Source: Mesorhizobium atlanticum
GTDB taxonomy: Bacteria > Pseudomonadota > Alphaproteobacteria > Rhizobiales > Rhizobiaceae
Assembly (NCBI RefSeq): GCF_003289965.1
Contig: NZ_QMBQ01000005.1
Location: 124,001-188,000, forward strand
Length of the DNA stretch: 64,000 nt
Direction of reading: 5' to 3'
Part shown: piece after piece, positions 1 to 8,522 of the stretch
Position numbering within the stretch: the stretch's first letter is position 1
Layout: each line of letters opens with the position of its first letter
Translations under genes and position numbers: made by a program
Notes under the pieces: generated by a model
Seen by the model: the letters and a program-made list of their open reading frames with translations, nothing else
Database searches by the model: none
What the model was told of the DNA's origin: nothing

Positions 1-468
1 ATGAAGCTCGGCCTGATCAGCCAGAACATCCAGTGGCTGGCAAGCGCCGAGACGGCTTTCCCCATGCAGGTGCTGATCGGCATTTTGGTGACGGTGCCGT
101 TCACCACCACGATCTTCCTCGGCGGCCTGTCCTCGATCCCCGACGATCTCTATGAGGCGGCCGCGCTCGAGGGCGCAACGCATTTCCAGCAATTCCGCGA
201 GATAACCTTTCCGCTCCTGAAACCCTTCATCAACATCGCGATCGTGCTCAACACCATCTATGTCTTCAACTCCTTCCCGATCATCTGGGTGATGACGCAG
301 GGCGGGCCGGCGAACTCGACCGACATTCTGGTCACGCATCTCTACAAGCTCGCCTTCCGCATCGGCAAGCTGGGCGAGGCGTCCGCCGTGTCGCTGGTGA
401 TGTTCGCGATCCTGCTCATCTTCACCATGATCTATGTGCGGCTTGCCATGCGGGAGCAGCGCGCATGA
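1..468 (+). CDS. Sugar ABC transporter permease, MalF/UgpA type (5' end outside window)
   Basis: This is the C-terminal half of an inner-membrane permease of a carbohydrate ABC importer (binding-protein-dependent transport family). The 155 visible residues hold several hydrophobic helices and the cytoplasmic EAA loop ([14 protein letters not shown], about residues 47-60, then FPLLKP), which docks on the ATPase. Full-length relatives have about 290-310 residues, so the ATG at base 1 is probably an internal Met. The stop codon overlaps the next permease's start (ATGA), so the two are translationally coupled. The binding protein and ATPase are probably outside the window on the left. The family call is firm; the substrate is unknown. 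Confidence 0.85.
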   Translation: MKLGLISQNIQWLASAETAFPMQVLIGILVTVPFTTTIFLGGLSSIPDDLYEAAALEGATHFQQFREITFPLLKPFINIAIVLNTIYVFNSFPIIWVMTQGGPANSTDILVTHLYKLAFRIGKLGEASAVSLVMFAILLIFTMIYVRLAMREQRA

Positions 469-1289
469 CGCCGAAGCTGAAACGCACCATCATCGCCTGG
501 CTGCTGCTGGCCCCTTTGATCGTGGTGACGATCTTCCCCTTCGCCGTCATGTTCCTCACCGCCGTCAAGCCACGCACCGAAGTGCTGACGCCGACCTGGT
601 GGCCGAGCGAATTCCGCTGGTCGAATTTCGCCGACATGTGGGTGGCGACCGGCTTCGGCCAGGCGCTCGTCAATTCGCTCTATGTCTCGGCGCTGGCGAC
701 CATCGGCGCGATTCTGATCTCAGTGCCGGCGGCCTATGCCATGTCACGCTTCCGCTTTGCGGGCTATGGCGCCTTCCGCCAGTTCCTGCTGATCTCGCAG
801 ATGATCTCGCCGATCGTGCTGGTGCTCGGCCTCTTCCGGCTGATGGCCGCCTGGGGCCTGGTCGAGAGCACCACCGCCCTCGGCTTCATCTACATGGCCT
901 TCAACGTCGCCTTCACGGTGTGGATGCTGCAGAGCTATTTCGACACCATCCCGCGTGACCTCGAGGAGGCGGCCTGGATGGAAGGCGCCGGCCGCTGGCT
1001 GACCTTGCGCAAAGTGTTCCTGCCGCTCTGCCTGCCGGCCATCGCTGTGACGGCGATCTTCACCTTCATCAACGCCTGGAACGAGTTCGTGGTCGCGCTC
1101 ACCATGCTGCGCAGCCAGGAAAGCTATACGCTGCCGATCCAGGTTTTCTCGCTGGTCGCCGGCCGCTATACGATCGAATGGCACCATGTCATGGCGGCCA
1201 CGCTCTTGGCGACGCTGCCGGTGGCGATCCTCTTCATCTGGCTGCAGCGCTACCTCGTCCGGGGCCTTGCGCTCGGGGCCGTCAAATAG
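465..1289 (+). CDS. Sugar ABC transporter permease, MalG/UgpE type
   Basis: Second inner-membrane permease of the same carbohydrate importer, 274 residues, the usual length for MalG/UgpE proteins. There is an N-terminal membrane helix (about residues 9-32), further helices, and a clear EAA loop ([21 protein letters not shown], opening near residue 167) followed by the last two helices. It starts at the ATG inside the ATGA overlap with the upstream permease, so they form one operon and very likely a heterodimer. The M81 peptidase gene lies 79 bases downstream behind a palindromic repeat and may share the transcript. Substrate not determinable from sequence. Confidence 0.9.
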   Translation: MTPKLKRTIIAWLLLAPLIVVTIFPFAVMFLTAVKPRTEVLTPTWWPSEFRWSNFADMWVATGFGQALVNSLYVSALATIGAILISVPAAYAMSRFRFAGYGAFRQFLLISQMISPIVLVLGLFRLMAAWGLVESTTALGFIYMAFNVAFTVWMLQSYFDTIPRDLEEAAWMEGAGRWLTLRKVFLPLCLPAIAVTAIFTFINAWNEFVVALTMLRSQESYTLPIQVFSLVAGRYTIEWHHVMAATLLATLPVAILFIWLQRYLVRGLALGAVK

Positions 1290-1352
1290 CAATCCCGGCA
1301 ATTCCAGGAAAAATACGCAGCGGTTTTCGTCCGGGATTGCGAAAAAACAAAA
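1289..1352. repeat. Repeat family A, copy 1 (palindromic intergenic element)
   Basis: Diverged copy of the element seen again near 12131, 35697, 44528, 50777 and 62945. The hallmark core is CAATTCCAGGAAAA followed about 20 bases later by GGTTTTC-GTCC and an inverted ATTGC end. Here the outer arms GCAATCCCGG (1289-1298) and CCGGGATTGC (1331-1340) are perfectly complementary. An A-rich tail follows. Confidence 0.75.
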
Positions 1353-1368
1353 AGCCTAGGGAGCGTTC

Positions 1369-2889
1369 ATGCGCATCTTCACCGCCTCGCTGGCGACGGA
1401 AACCAACACCTTCTCGCCGGTCCCGACCGACCGGGCCTCCTTCGAGATGGCCTTCTATGCCGGCCCGGGCAAGCATCCGGAAACGCCGACGCTGTGCTCC
1501 TCGCCGATCGTGGCGCTGCGCAAGCGGGCGGACAGGGAAGGGCTGACGGTCATCGAAGGCACCGCCACATGGGCCGAGCCCGGCGGCCTGGTGCAGCGGC
1601 GGACCTATGAGGCGCTGCGGGACGAGATCCTTGAACAGTTGAAGGCGGCCTTGCCGGTCGATGCTGTCATCCTCGGCCTGCACGGCGCCATGGTCGCGCA
1701 AGGCTATGACGACTGCGAGGGCGATCTGCTGGAGCGCGTCCGCGCCATCGTCGGACCGAAAGTGGTGATCGCCTCGGAGTTCGACCCGCACAGCCACCTC
1801 ACACCGAAGCGCGTGGCGGCCTGCGATGTCATGGCCTATTTCCTCGAATTCCCGCACACCGATTTCTACGAGCGTGGCGAGCATGTCGTCGAACTCGGCC
1901 TCGCCGCGGCGCGCGGCGAGATCAGGCCGGTGATCTCGACCTTCGACTGCCGCATGATCCAGGTGCTGCCGACCAGCCGCGAGCCGATGCGCTCCTTCGT
2001 CGACAGGATCAAGGCACTGCATGGCAAGGACGGCGTGCTGTCGGTCTCGGTCATCCACGGCTTCATGGCCGCCGACGTGCCGGAGATGGGTACGCGCATC
2101 CTGGTCGTCACCGACAACGACAAGGCAAAGGGAGACAAGCTCGCCGAAACGCTGGGCCGCGAGCTCTATGCCTTGCGCGAACAGACGGCGATGACGATGC
2201 TTTCCTCCCCCGCCGGCATCGAGCGAGCGCTTGCCGTGCGCGCGGCGCGCCAGGACAAGCCGGTGGTGATCGCCGACATCTGGGACAATCCCGGCGGCGG
2301 CGTGCCGGGCGACGGCACCATCGTGCTGCGCGAGCTGCTTTCGCGTGGCGTGACCAAGGTCGGCGTCGCGACAATCTGGGACCCGATCGCGGTGACCTTC
2401 TGCCATGCGGCCGGCGAGGGCGCGGTCATCGACCTGCGCTTCGGCGGCAAGGCCGGGCCGCAGGCCGGCGAACCGATCGACGCCCGCGTCACGGTGCTGA
2501 AGGCGGTCAGCGAAGGCTGGCAAAGCTTCGGCCCGAGCCGCGTGACGCTGGGGCCGTCAGCGGTGGTGCGCATCGAGGGCACCGAGGTCGACGTGATCCT
2601 CAACACCAACCGCACCCAGACCTTCGAGCCGGATGTCTTCTCCAACATCGGCATCGATCCGCTGTCGAAGGATGTCCTCTTGATCAAGTCGACCAACCAT
2701 TTCTACGCCGGCTTCGAACCGATCGCGGCGGAAATCATCTATGTCGCGGCGCCGAGTTCCTATCCGAGCAACCCGGCGGTGACGGATTATCGCAAGCTGA
2801 CACGGCCGATCTGGCCGAGGGTGGCGGATCCGTGGGGGAACAAGACGCCCCCTTCTCCCCTTGTGGGAGAAGGTGGATCGGCGCGATAG
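1369..2889 (+). CDS. M81 family metallopeptidase (MlrC/microcystin-degradation type)
   Basis: Putative zinc peptidase or amidohydrolase of the M81 (MlrC, formerly DUF1485) family, 506 residues. N-terminal ATETNTFSP, HGAM (about residue 104), SEFDPHSHLTPKR and DNPGGGVPGDGT (about residues 307-318) are family hallmarks with the expected metal-binding His and Asp residues. MlrC proteins beside sugar or peptide ABC transporters are common in rhizobia; the natural substrate is unknown and microcystin is unlikely here. The start ATG follows GGGAG. The last 13 residues and the stop codon are encoded by a palindromic repeat (2848-2999), so the native C-terminus has been replaced or extended. Confidence 0.9.
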   Translation: MRIFTASLATETNTFSPVPTDRASFEMAFYAGPGKHPETPTLCSSPIVALRKRADREGLTVIEGTATWAEPGGLVQRRTYEALRDEILEQLKAALPVDAVILGLHGAMVAQGYDDCEGDLLERVRAIVGPKVVIASEFDPHSHLTPKRVAACDVMAYFLEFPHTDFYERGEHVVELGLAAARGEIRPVISTFDCRMIQVLPTSREPMRSFVDRIKALHGKDGVLSVSVIHGFMAADVPEMGTRILVVTDNDKAKGDKLAETLGRELYALREQTAMTMLSSPAGIERALAVRAARQDKPVVIADIWDNPGGGVPGDGTIVLRELLSRGVTKVGVATIWDPIAVTFCHAAGEGAVIDLRFGGKAGPQAGEPIDARVTVLKAVSEGWQSFGPSRVTLGPSAVVRIEGTEVDVILNTNRTQTFEPDVFSNIGIDPLSKDVLLIKSTNHFYAGFEPIAAEIIYVAAPSSYPSNPAVTDYRKLTRPIWPRVADPWGNKTPPSPLVGEGGSAR

Positions 2890-2999
2890 CGCCGAGACGG
2901 ATGAGGGGTGTTCCAGGGAAAGCCAGCGTCTCACTCCGCTGGAACACCCCTCATCCGTCGCCTTCGGCGACACCTTCTCCCACAAGGGGAGAAGGGGAA
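2848..2999. repeat. RIME-like palindromic element (double hairpin)
   Basis: A large inverted repeat: GACGGATGAGGGGTGTTCCA (from 2897) is matched by its reverse complement from about 2940, and each outer end folds as CTTCTCCC...GGGAGAAG. The layout resembles the Rhizobium-specific intergenic mosaic elements (RIME) described in rhizobia; I recall that family but could not align to it. The left part is translated as the C-terminus of the M81 peptidase; the right end stops 9 bases before the end of the convergent M3 peptidase gene. Confidence 0.75.
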
Positions 3000-3007
3000 G
3001 GCTGGTG

Positions 3008-5062
3008 CTACACCAGCCCCCTTTTTACCATCATCGCCTCCGGCGACGGCATCTTGCCGCGGAACGCTGTATAGAGCTCCTCAGGGTCCTTCGATCCACC
3101 CGCGGCATAGATGTTCTTGCGCAGCCGCTCGGCCAGTTCCGGATTGAAGGCATCGCCAGTTTCCTCGAAAGCCGAGAAGGCATCGGCGTCGAGCACTTCC
3201 GACCACATGTAGGAATAATAGCCGGCTGAATATCCGTCACCGGCGAAGACATGGCCGAAATGCGGGGTGCGGTGGCGCATGGCGATCGTGTCCGGCATAT
3301 GCAGTTTTTCCAGCGTCTCGGCCTCGAACCGAAGCGGCTCGGCCGGTGCGTCCGGCCGCGCGTGATAGGCCATGTCGATCAGCGCCGAGGCGGTGAACTC
3401 GACCGTGGCGAAGCCGGCGCCGAAGGTGCGGGCGGCGAGCATCTTGTCGAGCAGCGCCTTCGGCATCGGCTTGCCGGTCTTGACATGCAGCGCGTGCTTT
3501 TCCAGCACCGCCGGCACCGTCAGCCAATGCTCGTAGAGCTGCGAGGGCAGTTCGACGAAATCGCGGCTGACCGATGTCCCGGAAACCGACGGCCAGGTGA
3601 CGTCGGTCAGCATGCCGTGCAGCGCGTGGCCGAACTCGTGGAACAGCGTCTTTGCCTCGTCGACCGACAGCAGCGCTGCCTCGCCGGCCGGCGGCTTGGC
3701 GAAGTTCATGATGTTGTAGATCACCGGCTTGGAACCGTGACCGAGCTTGTAGCCGGACTTCAGCGCGCTCATCCAGGCGCCGGAGCGTTTTGACGGCCGC
3801 GCGAAATAGTCGGCCAGGAACAGGCCGCGCTCGCTGCCGTCGGCATTCTTCACCACGAACGCGCGGGCGTCTGGATGCCAAACCGTGATTCCCTTCTTCT
3901 CCTCGAAACTGATGCCGAACAGTTTCGTGGCGACATCGAAACAGGCCTCGATGACGCGCTCGAGCTGCAGGTACGGCTTCAGCTCCGCCTCATCGAAAGC
4001 GAATTTCTCGGCGCGCAGCTTCTCCTGGTAGAAGCGCCAGTCCCAGGCCGCGAACTTCTCGTTGCTGCCGGCCTCCGCCGCCAGCCGCTCCAGCTCCTTC
4101 TGGTCGGCGGCGGCTTTTTCTAACGCCTTCTCCCACACCGGATCGAGCAGCTCGTGCACCGCCTTCGGGGTCTTGGCCATCGTGTCGTCGAGCTTCAGCG
4201 CCGCGAAGGAATCGTAGCCCAGAAGCTTCGCCTTCTCGGCGCGCAGCTTCAGCATGTCGCGCACGACATAGGTGTTGTCGGAGGCGCCGCCATTCTGGCC
4301 GCGCATGGTGAAGGCCTTGAACGCGATCTCGCGCAGGTCTCGGCGCTCCGAGAAGGTCGAGAACGGCTCGTAGATCGAGCGCGACAACGTCACCGCATAG
4401 CGGCCCTTCTGGCCGCGCATCTCGGCCGCTTCGGCCATGGCGCTCTTGAGGAAGTCCGGCAGGCCGGCGAGATCGGCCTCGTCGAGGAACAGCGCCCAGT
4501 CACGCTCGTCGGCGAGCACGTTCTGGCCGAATTTGGTGCCGAGCGAGGAGAGCTCCTCGTTGATGGCCGCGAGCCGATTCTTGCCCTCGGCATCGAGCTT
4601 GGCGCCCGACCGGACAAAACCCTTCCAGGTTTTCTCCAGGACGCGCAGCGTCTCGGCATCGAGCTTCAGGCTGTCGCGGCGCTGGTAGAGATCGTCGATG
4701 CGGGCAAACAGCTTCTCGTTCATCGAGATCGCCGAGAAATGCCGCGACATCTTTGGCGAAACCTCGCGTTCCATTGCCTGGATCGCATCGTTGGTGTGGG
4801 CGCCGGCCCGGCACCAGAAGATCGAGGAGACATGGTCGAGCGGCTCGCCGGCAAGCTCCAGCGCCGCCAGCGTGTTCTCGATGGTCGGGGACTCGCTGTT
4901 GCCGGCGATCGCATCGATCTCGGCCTGGTGCGCCGCAAGCGCCGCGTCGAACACAGGGCCGAAATCATCATCGCCGACGCGCGAGAAATCCGGCAGGCCG
5001 AGCGGCCCTTGCCAGACGGTCAGTGGATGGGCAGCGAGGTCGACGGCTTTTGAAGATGACAT
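3008..5062 (-). CDS. M3 family oligopeptidase (peptidyl-dipeptidase Dcp / oligopeptidase A type)
   Basis: Cytoplasmic zinc metallopeptidase that trims short peptides, 684 residues, the normal length for bacterial M3 peptidases. The catalytic HEFGHALHG motif lies near residue 475 (two zinc His plus Glu), with the downstream Glu in the family's FVELPSQ segment. No signal peptide, so intracellular peptide turnover is expected. I start at the ATG at 5062; a TTG at 5068 in the same frame would add two residues, and neither has a strong ribosome-binding site. Oligopeptidase A and Dcp are hard to separate by eye. The gene converges on the M81 gene across a palindromic repeat. Confidence 0.92.
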   Translation of the reverse strand: MSSSKAVDLAAHPLTVWQGPLGLPDFSRVGDDDFGPVFDAALAAHQAEIDAIAGNSESPTIENTLAALELAGEPLDHVSSIFWCRAGAHTNDAIQAMEREVSPKMSRHFSAISMNEKLFARIDDLYQRRDSLKLDAETLRVLEKTWKGFVRSGAKLDAEGKNRLAAINEELSSLGTKFGQNVLADERDWALFLDEADLAGLPDFLKSAMAEAAEMRGQKGRYAVTLSRSIYEPFSTFSERRDLREIAFKAFTMRGQNGGASDNTYVVRDMLKLRAEKAKLLGYDSFAALKLDDTMAKTPKAVHELLDPVWEKALEKAAADQKELERLAAEAGSNEKFAAWDWRFYQEKLRAEKFAFDEAELKPYLQLERVIEACFDVATKLFGISFEEKKGITVWHPDARAFVVKNADGSERGLFLADYFARPSKRSGAWMSALKSGYKLGHGSKPVIYNIMNFAKPPAGEAALLSVDEAKTLFHEFGHALHGMLTDVTWPSVSGTSVSRDFVELPSQLYEHWLTVPAVLEKHALHVKTGKPMPKALLDKMLAARTFGAGFATVEFTASALIDMAYHARPDAPAEPLRFEAETLEKLHMPDTIAMRHRTPHFGHVFAGDGYSAGYYSYMWSEVLDADAFSAFEETGDAFNPELAERLRKNIYAAGGSKDPEELYTAFRGKMPSPEAMMVKRGLV

Positions 5063-5139
5063 GAGCAATTCCGGTGAGTGGATCGAGGCGGGTTACCTCC
5101 GATGTAGGACGATGTCCCACCCCGCGCAACACGGCGGGG

Positions 5140-5556
5140 TCAATAGCCGCTGCAGTCCTGCGCCACCGCTGTCTGCGTGCTGGCGACGATGCGCCCGCCG
5201 GCGACGGTGAAAGTCTCACGCATCAGCATGTCGTTATTCGGAAAATCGTAGCAGGCGAGCACCGTGGTCTCGCCGTTCTCGCTCTTTTCGATGCGATGGC
5301 GGATCGCCGCGCCCGCGACCGCGCTCCGCCATTCGTCGATCGAGGCGATGAAATCCTCTTTGGTCTGGACGACGCCGATGTCGTCGAGCTTCATGCGCAC
5401 ATCGTCGGAAAGCAGGTCCGACAATTCGGTGCGGTCGGCGACCAGGAGCGCCGAATACCAGCGATCGATGATGGCGCCGTCATCGGCGCTGGCGCGGACG
5501 ATCGACGTCACCAGCAGCGCCGCCGCGACAAAGATCCTCCACCAGCGGCGCTGCAT
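5140..5556 (-). CDS. Small exported NTF2/SnoaL-like protein
   Basis: 138-residue protein with an N-terminal signal peptide (WWRIFVAAALLVTSIVRASA, cleavage near residue 24) followed by a compact alpha+beta domain. DGAIIDRWYSALLVADRTEL and a central DEWRSAV segment resemble the NTF2/SnoaL fold, but no active site can be assigned. It starts at an ATG 11 bases beyond the carbonic anhydrase stop, with a strong GGAGG site overlapping that stop, so it is almost certainly co-translated with the anhydrase. One Cys near residue 102 and one near 135 could form a periplasmic disulfide. Function unknown; fold assignment is moderate. Confidence 0.75.
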   Translation of the reverse strand: MQRRWWRIFVAAALLVTSIVRASADDGAIIDRWYSALLVADRTELSDLLSDDVRMKLDDIGVVQTKEDFIASIDEWRSAVAGAAIRHRIEKSENGETTVLACYDFPNNDMLMRETFTVAGGRIVASTQTAVAQDCSGY

Positions 5557-5567
5557 CACGCCTCCGT

Positions 5568-6209
5568 TCAAAGCTCCGGCCGCTCGAAATCGCCGGTTTC
5601 CTTGTTCATCACCCACAGCTCCCCGGCCGAGATGTCGAACCATGCGCCGTAAAGCGCGAGCCTGCCCTTGCCTTCGAGGATGGAGACGCAGGGAAAGGTC
5701 CTGAGATTGGCGATGGAATAGCGGATGGAAATGCGCTCCAGCGCCGTCTGGCGCTCGGTCGCCGTCATCATCGTGCTGGAGGCCACGGTCTCGGCGGCCG
5801 GCGCGATCAGGCTCATCCATTTGCCGATGAAATCGCCAGGCGACAGCGGCGCGGAGTTGGTGTCGAGCGCGGCGCGGATGCCGCCGCAACGGCCGTGGCC
5901 CATCACCACGATGTTCTTCACCTTCAGGCTCTGCACGGCGAATTCGAGCGCGGCCGAGGTCGAGTGATATTCGCCGTCCGGCTCGTAGGGCGGCACCAGA
6001 TTGGCGACATTGCGCAGCACAAAGAGCTCGCCGGGGCCGGCATCGAAGATCGCTTCCGGCGCCGAGCGCGAATCGCAGCAGGCGACGATCATCGTCTCCG
6101 GCGCCTGACCGTCGCGTGCCAGCGAGCGATAGCGGTCGCATTCGGTGGGGTAGCGGCCACTCATGAAGTTGCGATAGCCGGCGAGGAGGTGCTCGGGGAG
6201 GTGAGGCAT
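5568..6209 (-). CDS. Beta-class carbonic anhydrase
   Basis: Interconverts CO2 and bicarbonate in the cytoplasm, 213 residues, typical of bacterial beta-class enzymes. Zinc ligands are visible as CCDSRSAPE (Cys and the Asp/Arg dyad, about residues 44-52) and HGRCGG (about residues 104-109). Downstream is a small exported protein whose ribosome-binding site overlaps this stop codon. The start ATG (MPHLPEHLL) fits the family; no longer in-frame alternative is convincing. Confidence 0.95.
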   Translation of the reverse strand: MPHLPEHLLAGYRNFMSGRYPTECDRYRSLARDGQAPETMIVACCDSRSAPEAIFDAGPGELFVLRNVANLVPPYEPDGEYHSTSAALEFAVQSLKVKNIVVMGHGRCGGIRAALDTNSAPLSPGDFIGKWMSLIAPAAETVASSTMMTATERQTALERISIRYSIANLRTFPCVSILEGKGRLALYGAWFDISAGELWVMNKETGDFERPEL

Positions 6210-6359
6210 GGGCGGCTAGAGCCTTTCCGGGGGTTGGAGGCGGCAGCTCGGTGCGATCGGAGAAGCCTCTAGCGGCAAATGCAGGTCGTGGGCAATGCCG
6301 AATTGCGGATGGCGGCGTCGCAATCGCATGCCGCCAAAAGCTGCGCGGCCGATTTTGGC

Positions 6360-7136
6360 TCAAGCCCAGATGGCGACGGGAATACCGAAACGGTCGGTCA
6401 GAGGTGGGTCGGGCGAAGGCCGCGCCTCGCCGCTGGCGATACGCCCGGCAATCAGCATCATCGCCGCCGCGTCGAGGAAGTCGTCGCTCGCCGAGCCCCG
6501 CGGCGGCGCCTGATCGAGGAAGCCCTTCTCGTAGCCATGACGGCAAAGCAGCGCCTTGCGCTCCTCCATGCCGGCCGGGTTGACCGCGCCCTTGATCTTC
6601 TTCGGCAGCGCCATCGCCGTGCCGCCATTCAGCCGGCAGAACGCCACTTCCGGATGCGATTCGAAGACACGCGCACGCAGTTCTGGCCGTGCGATCAGCA
6701 GAGCGTCGATCTCGCGGATTTTCGCAAAGATGCCAAAAGCCTGGATTGAAACGCCGCGCGGCGGGTCGGAGGTCCCAAGCGCCACCGCGCTCGCCCGCCG
6801 GTGCGCTTCATACCAGGCCTCTACGGTGGTGAAATCGTCGGTGTCGGCGTAGAGCGCGGCGCGCGAGGGGATGGCGAAGACGCTCGATTGCCTTGCCCCG
6901 AGCAGCGGCCGCACCAGCGCCTCCGGCCCGCGGCCGCCCTTGCTCGAAAAATCCGGCAGGCCGATCGGCATGTCGACGGCGATCGTGGCGTCCGGCAGCG
7001 CGTCGAGCAACGCGTGAAAACTCGGGAAGACGGAGACGGACGGCGCGGCGGCCGCTTCGCGATGGACGGCGATCCAGCCGGCCTTGCAGCCGTCGACGCC
7101 GGCCAGAGCGGGATGCAGGTTAGTAGAGGTCTGCAT
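6360..7136 (-). CDS. DUF429 domain protein (RNase H-like fold)
   Basis: 258-residue protein with the DUF429 opening ALAGVDGCKAGWIAV (residues 10-24) and later AVDMPIGLPD, both standard for this family, whose fold is predicted to be ribonuclease H-like. Its biochemical role is not established. The assigned ATG lies inside the 5' arm of an 18-bp perfect inverted repeat, the second arm of which encodes residues 7-12; see the hairpin entry. It follows pdxY on the same strand after an 84-base gap with a second small hairpin, so co-transcription is possible. The only doubt is the exact start, since DUF429 homology begins at about residue 10. Confidence 0.85.
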   Translation of the reverse strand: MQTSTNLHPALAGVDGCKAGWIAVHREAAAAPSVSVFPSFHALLDALPDATIAVDMPIGLPDFSSKGGRGPEALVRPLLGARQSSVFAIPSRAALYADTDDFTTVEAWYEAHRRASAVALGTSDPPRGVSIQAFGIFAKIREIDALLIARPELRARVFESHPEVAFCRLNGGTAMALPKKIKGAVNPAGMEERKALLCRHGYEKGFLDQAPPRGSASDDFLDAAAMMLIAGRIASGEARPSPDPPLTDRFGIPVAIWA

Positions 7137-7148
7137 CCCGCTCTGGCC
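7101..7148 (-). promoter_or_regulatory. 18-bp perfect hairpin burying the DUF429 start codon
   Basis: On the minus strand GGCCAGAGCGGGATGCAG (7148-7131) is the exact reverse complement of the stretch at 7118-7101, with a 12-base loop. The start ATG sits in the 5' arm. No U-run follows, so it is not an intrinsic terminator; a translation-blocking structure or a recent inverted duplication are the alternatives. Confidence 0.6.
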
Positions 7149-7173
7149 GTTTGTTTAGCCGCATTTCTGCGAC

Positions 7174-7193
7174 GCCAAGTGATTCCACTTGGC
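7174..7193. other. Short hairpin between pdxY and the DUF429 gene
   Basis: GCCAAGTG (7174-7181), loop ATTC, CACTTGGC (7186-7193): an 8-bp perfect stem with a tetraloop, 28 bases after the pdxY stop. There is no T-run on either side, so it may be a processing or stability element rather than a terminator. Confidence 0.4.
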
Positions 7194-7220
7194 TGCAAAA
7201 TGCTCTGGCGCCATTTGGCG

Positions 7221-8105
7221 TCACGCCCGCTTGTCCCGCCCGGGATGGAGCAGGTGGCGCAATTGCACCATCGCCATTGGATGCGACAGGCTCTGCGCGT
7301 CGGTTTCAAGCTGCAGCTCGTCGCCCCCACGCTTCGCGGTGCGGGCAAGGATCTCGTAGACGGCCGCCGTGGTCGATTGCAGCGCCTTGACCGGCGCCTG
7401 GCCGGAGAGAATCCGCGCCAGATAGACCGCGGCCGTCAAGTCGCCGAGCCCGTTCGGCGGCCTCTCGATCACACGGTGCTCGGCAAGCAGCGCGTTGCTG
7501 CCATCAAGCAGGAAATTGCCGATGCCGCCCGCCATCATCGCGGGCGCCGAGGTCACCAGCATGGTCGAGGGTCCAGCATGAAGTGCCGCCGCCGTCACCG
7601 CCTTGATGTCGGGCAGCGGCGCGCCCGCCATCCACTCCAGCTCATAGCGGTTCGGCGTCGCGATATCCGCGATCGGCATCAATTTGTCGCGCATGGCGGC
7701 CGCTGTCGCCTCCGGGACGTAGAGCCCGCCGGAATCGCCCATCACCGGATCGCAGACGTAAAGCGCCTTCGGCGTCTTTTCCTTGGCGGCGGCGACCAGC
7801 GAGGCGACGGCTTCCGCCTGGCCCGCCTCGCCGAGATAGCCCGACAGCACGGCCCGCACCTCGCCCAGCCAGGGCGCCCGCTCAAGGTCGGCCATCAGCG
7901 CCTTGAACTGGTCGAGCGGCGGCACGATGCGGGTTGCCCGGCTGTGCCCCGGATGCCAGGGCAGAATGACGGTCGGCACCGCCCAGACCGGGAAACCCAG
8001 TGTCTCCAGCGCAAAGACCGCCGCGCGGTTGCCGACCGAGCCGCGGGCGACATGGCTGGAGATGACGATGACCGCGCGCGGCGCGTCGCTTTTTTCTGCA
8101 TTCAT
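7221..8105 (-). CDS. pdxY: Pyridoxal kinase
   Basis: Phosphorylates pyridoxal to PLP in the B6 salvage pathway; cytoplasmic, ribokinase superfamily, 294 residues. Visible family features are ISSHVARGSVGNRA near the N-terminus (substrate site), YVCDPVMGDSGG (about residues 118-129) and NGLGDLTAAVYLA near the C-terminus. The last is the anion-hole/catalytic GxGD motif with the catalytic Asp. Length matches PdxY. The start ATG is followed by a short polar stretch before the fold begins. An 83-residue membrane protein gene ends 12 bases upstream on the same strand, suggesting a two-gene transcript. Confidence 0.93.
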   Translation of the reverse strand: MNAEKSDAPRAVIVISSHVARGSVGNRAAVFALETLGFPVWAVPTVILPWHPGHSRATRIVPPLDQFKALMADLERAPWLGEVRAVLSGYLGEAGQAEAVASLVAAAKEKTPKALYVCDPVMGDSGGLYVPEATAAAMRDKLMPIADIATPNRYELEWMAGAPLPDIKAVTAAALHAGPSTMLVTSAPAMMAGGIGNFLLDGSNALLAEHRVIERPPNGLGDLTAAVYLARILSGQAPVKALQSTTAAVYEILARTAKRGGDELQLETDAQSLSHPMAMVQLRHLLHPGRDKRA

Positions 8106-8117
8106 GGAATCTGAATC

Positions 8118-8369
8118 CTAGCCGCCACGTGTGGCGGCATACACCAGCCAGGCCAATAGCCCAATGGCAATGACGAAGCCGAGCGTTCGGCCAATGCGGG
8201 TTCCCCAATATTCGATGGGATCGGCGCGGTCCGTGTCGGCGGCGGTTACGCGGTCGCGCGCGTCCTTCGCCGCCCGCACGATGAACGAGGCGCCGCCTGG
8301 CGCCGTCTCGCGCTCGACGCGTTCGAGGATGCGGCGCGATTCGGTCTCGTCGTCCCGGCGCTCTGCCAT
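8118..8369 (-). CDS. Small single-pass membrane protein, unknown function
   Basis: 83 residues starting at the ATG at 8369, which has AGGAAAGGG about 9 bases upstream. A longer in-frame start at 8498 lacks support. The N-terminal 55 residues are charged (ESRRILERVERE, RAAKDARDRV) and one hydrophobic helix lies near the C-terminus (about residues 63-79), ending ATRGG. It is probably anchored in the inner membrane with the charged part in the cytoplasm. It lies 12 bases upstream of pdxY. I recognise no family. Confidence 0.7.
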   Translation of the reverse strand: MAERRDDETESRRILERVERETAPGGASFIVRAAKDARDRVTAADTDRADPIEYWGTRIGRTLGFVIAIGLLAWLVYAATRGG

Positions 8370-8522
8370 GGCAATTGCCCTTTCCTGCCCGCAGCTTAGC
8401 CTGTTCGCGCAAGTATTCACAGAGGCGCATGCCCGAGTCGGAGTCGGCGTCATCAGCCGGACATTTTCTTGCGCGTGGATTGTGGTAATGCTTCGCATGC
8501 AACTTCTGTCGAGGGACCATTC

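Noticed and set aside
1282-2523. 413-codon minus-strand frame opposite the M81 peptidase
   Set aside because: Arg/His/Asp-rich with no family match; the plus-strand gene has clear motifs.
7174-7193. Hairpin after pdxY as an intrinsic terminator
   Set aside because: No T-run follows the stem on either strand; listed only as a short hairpin.
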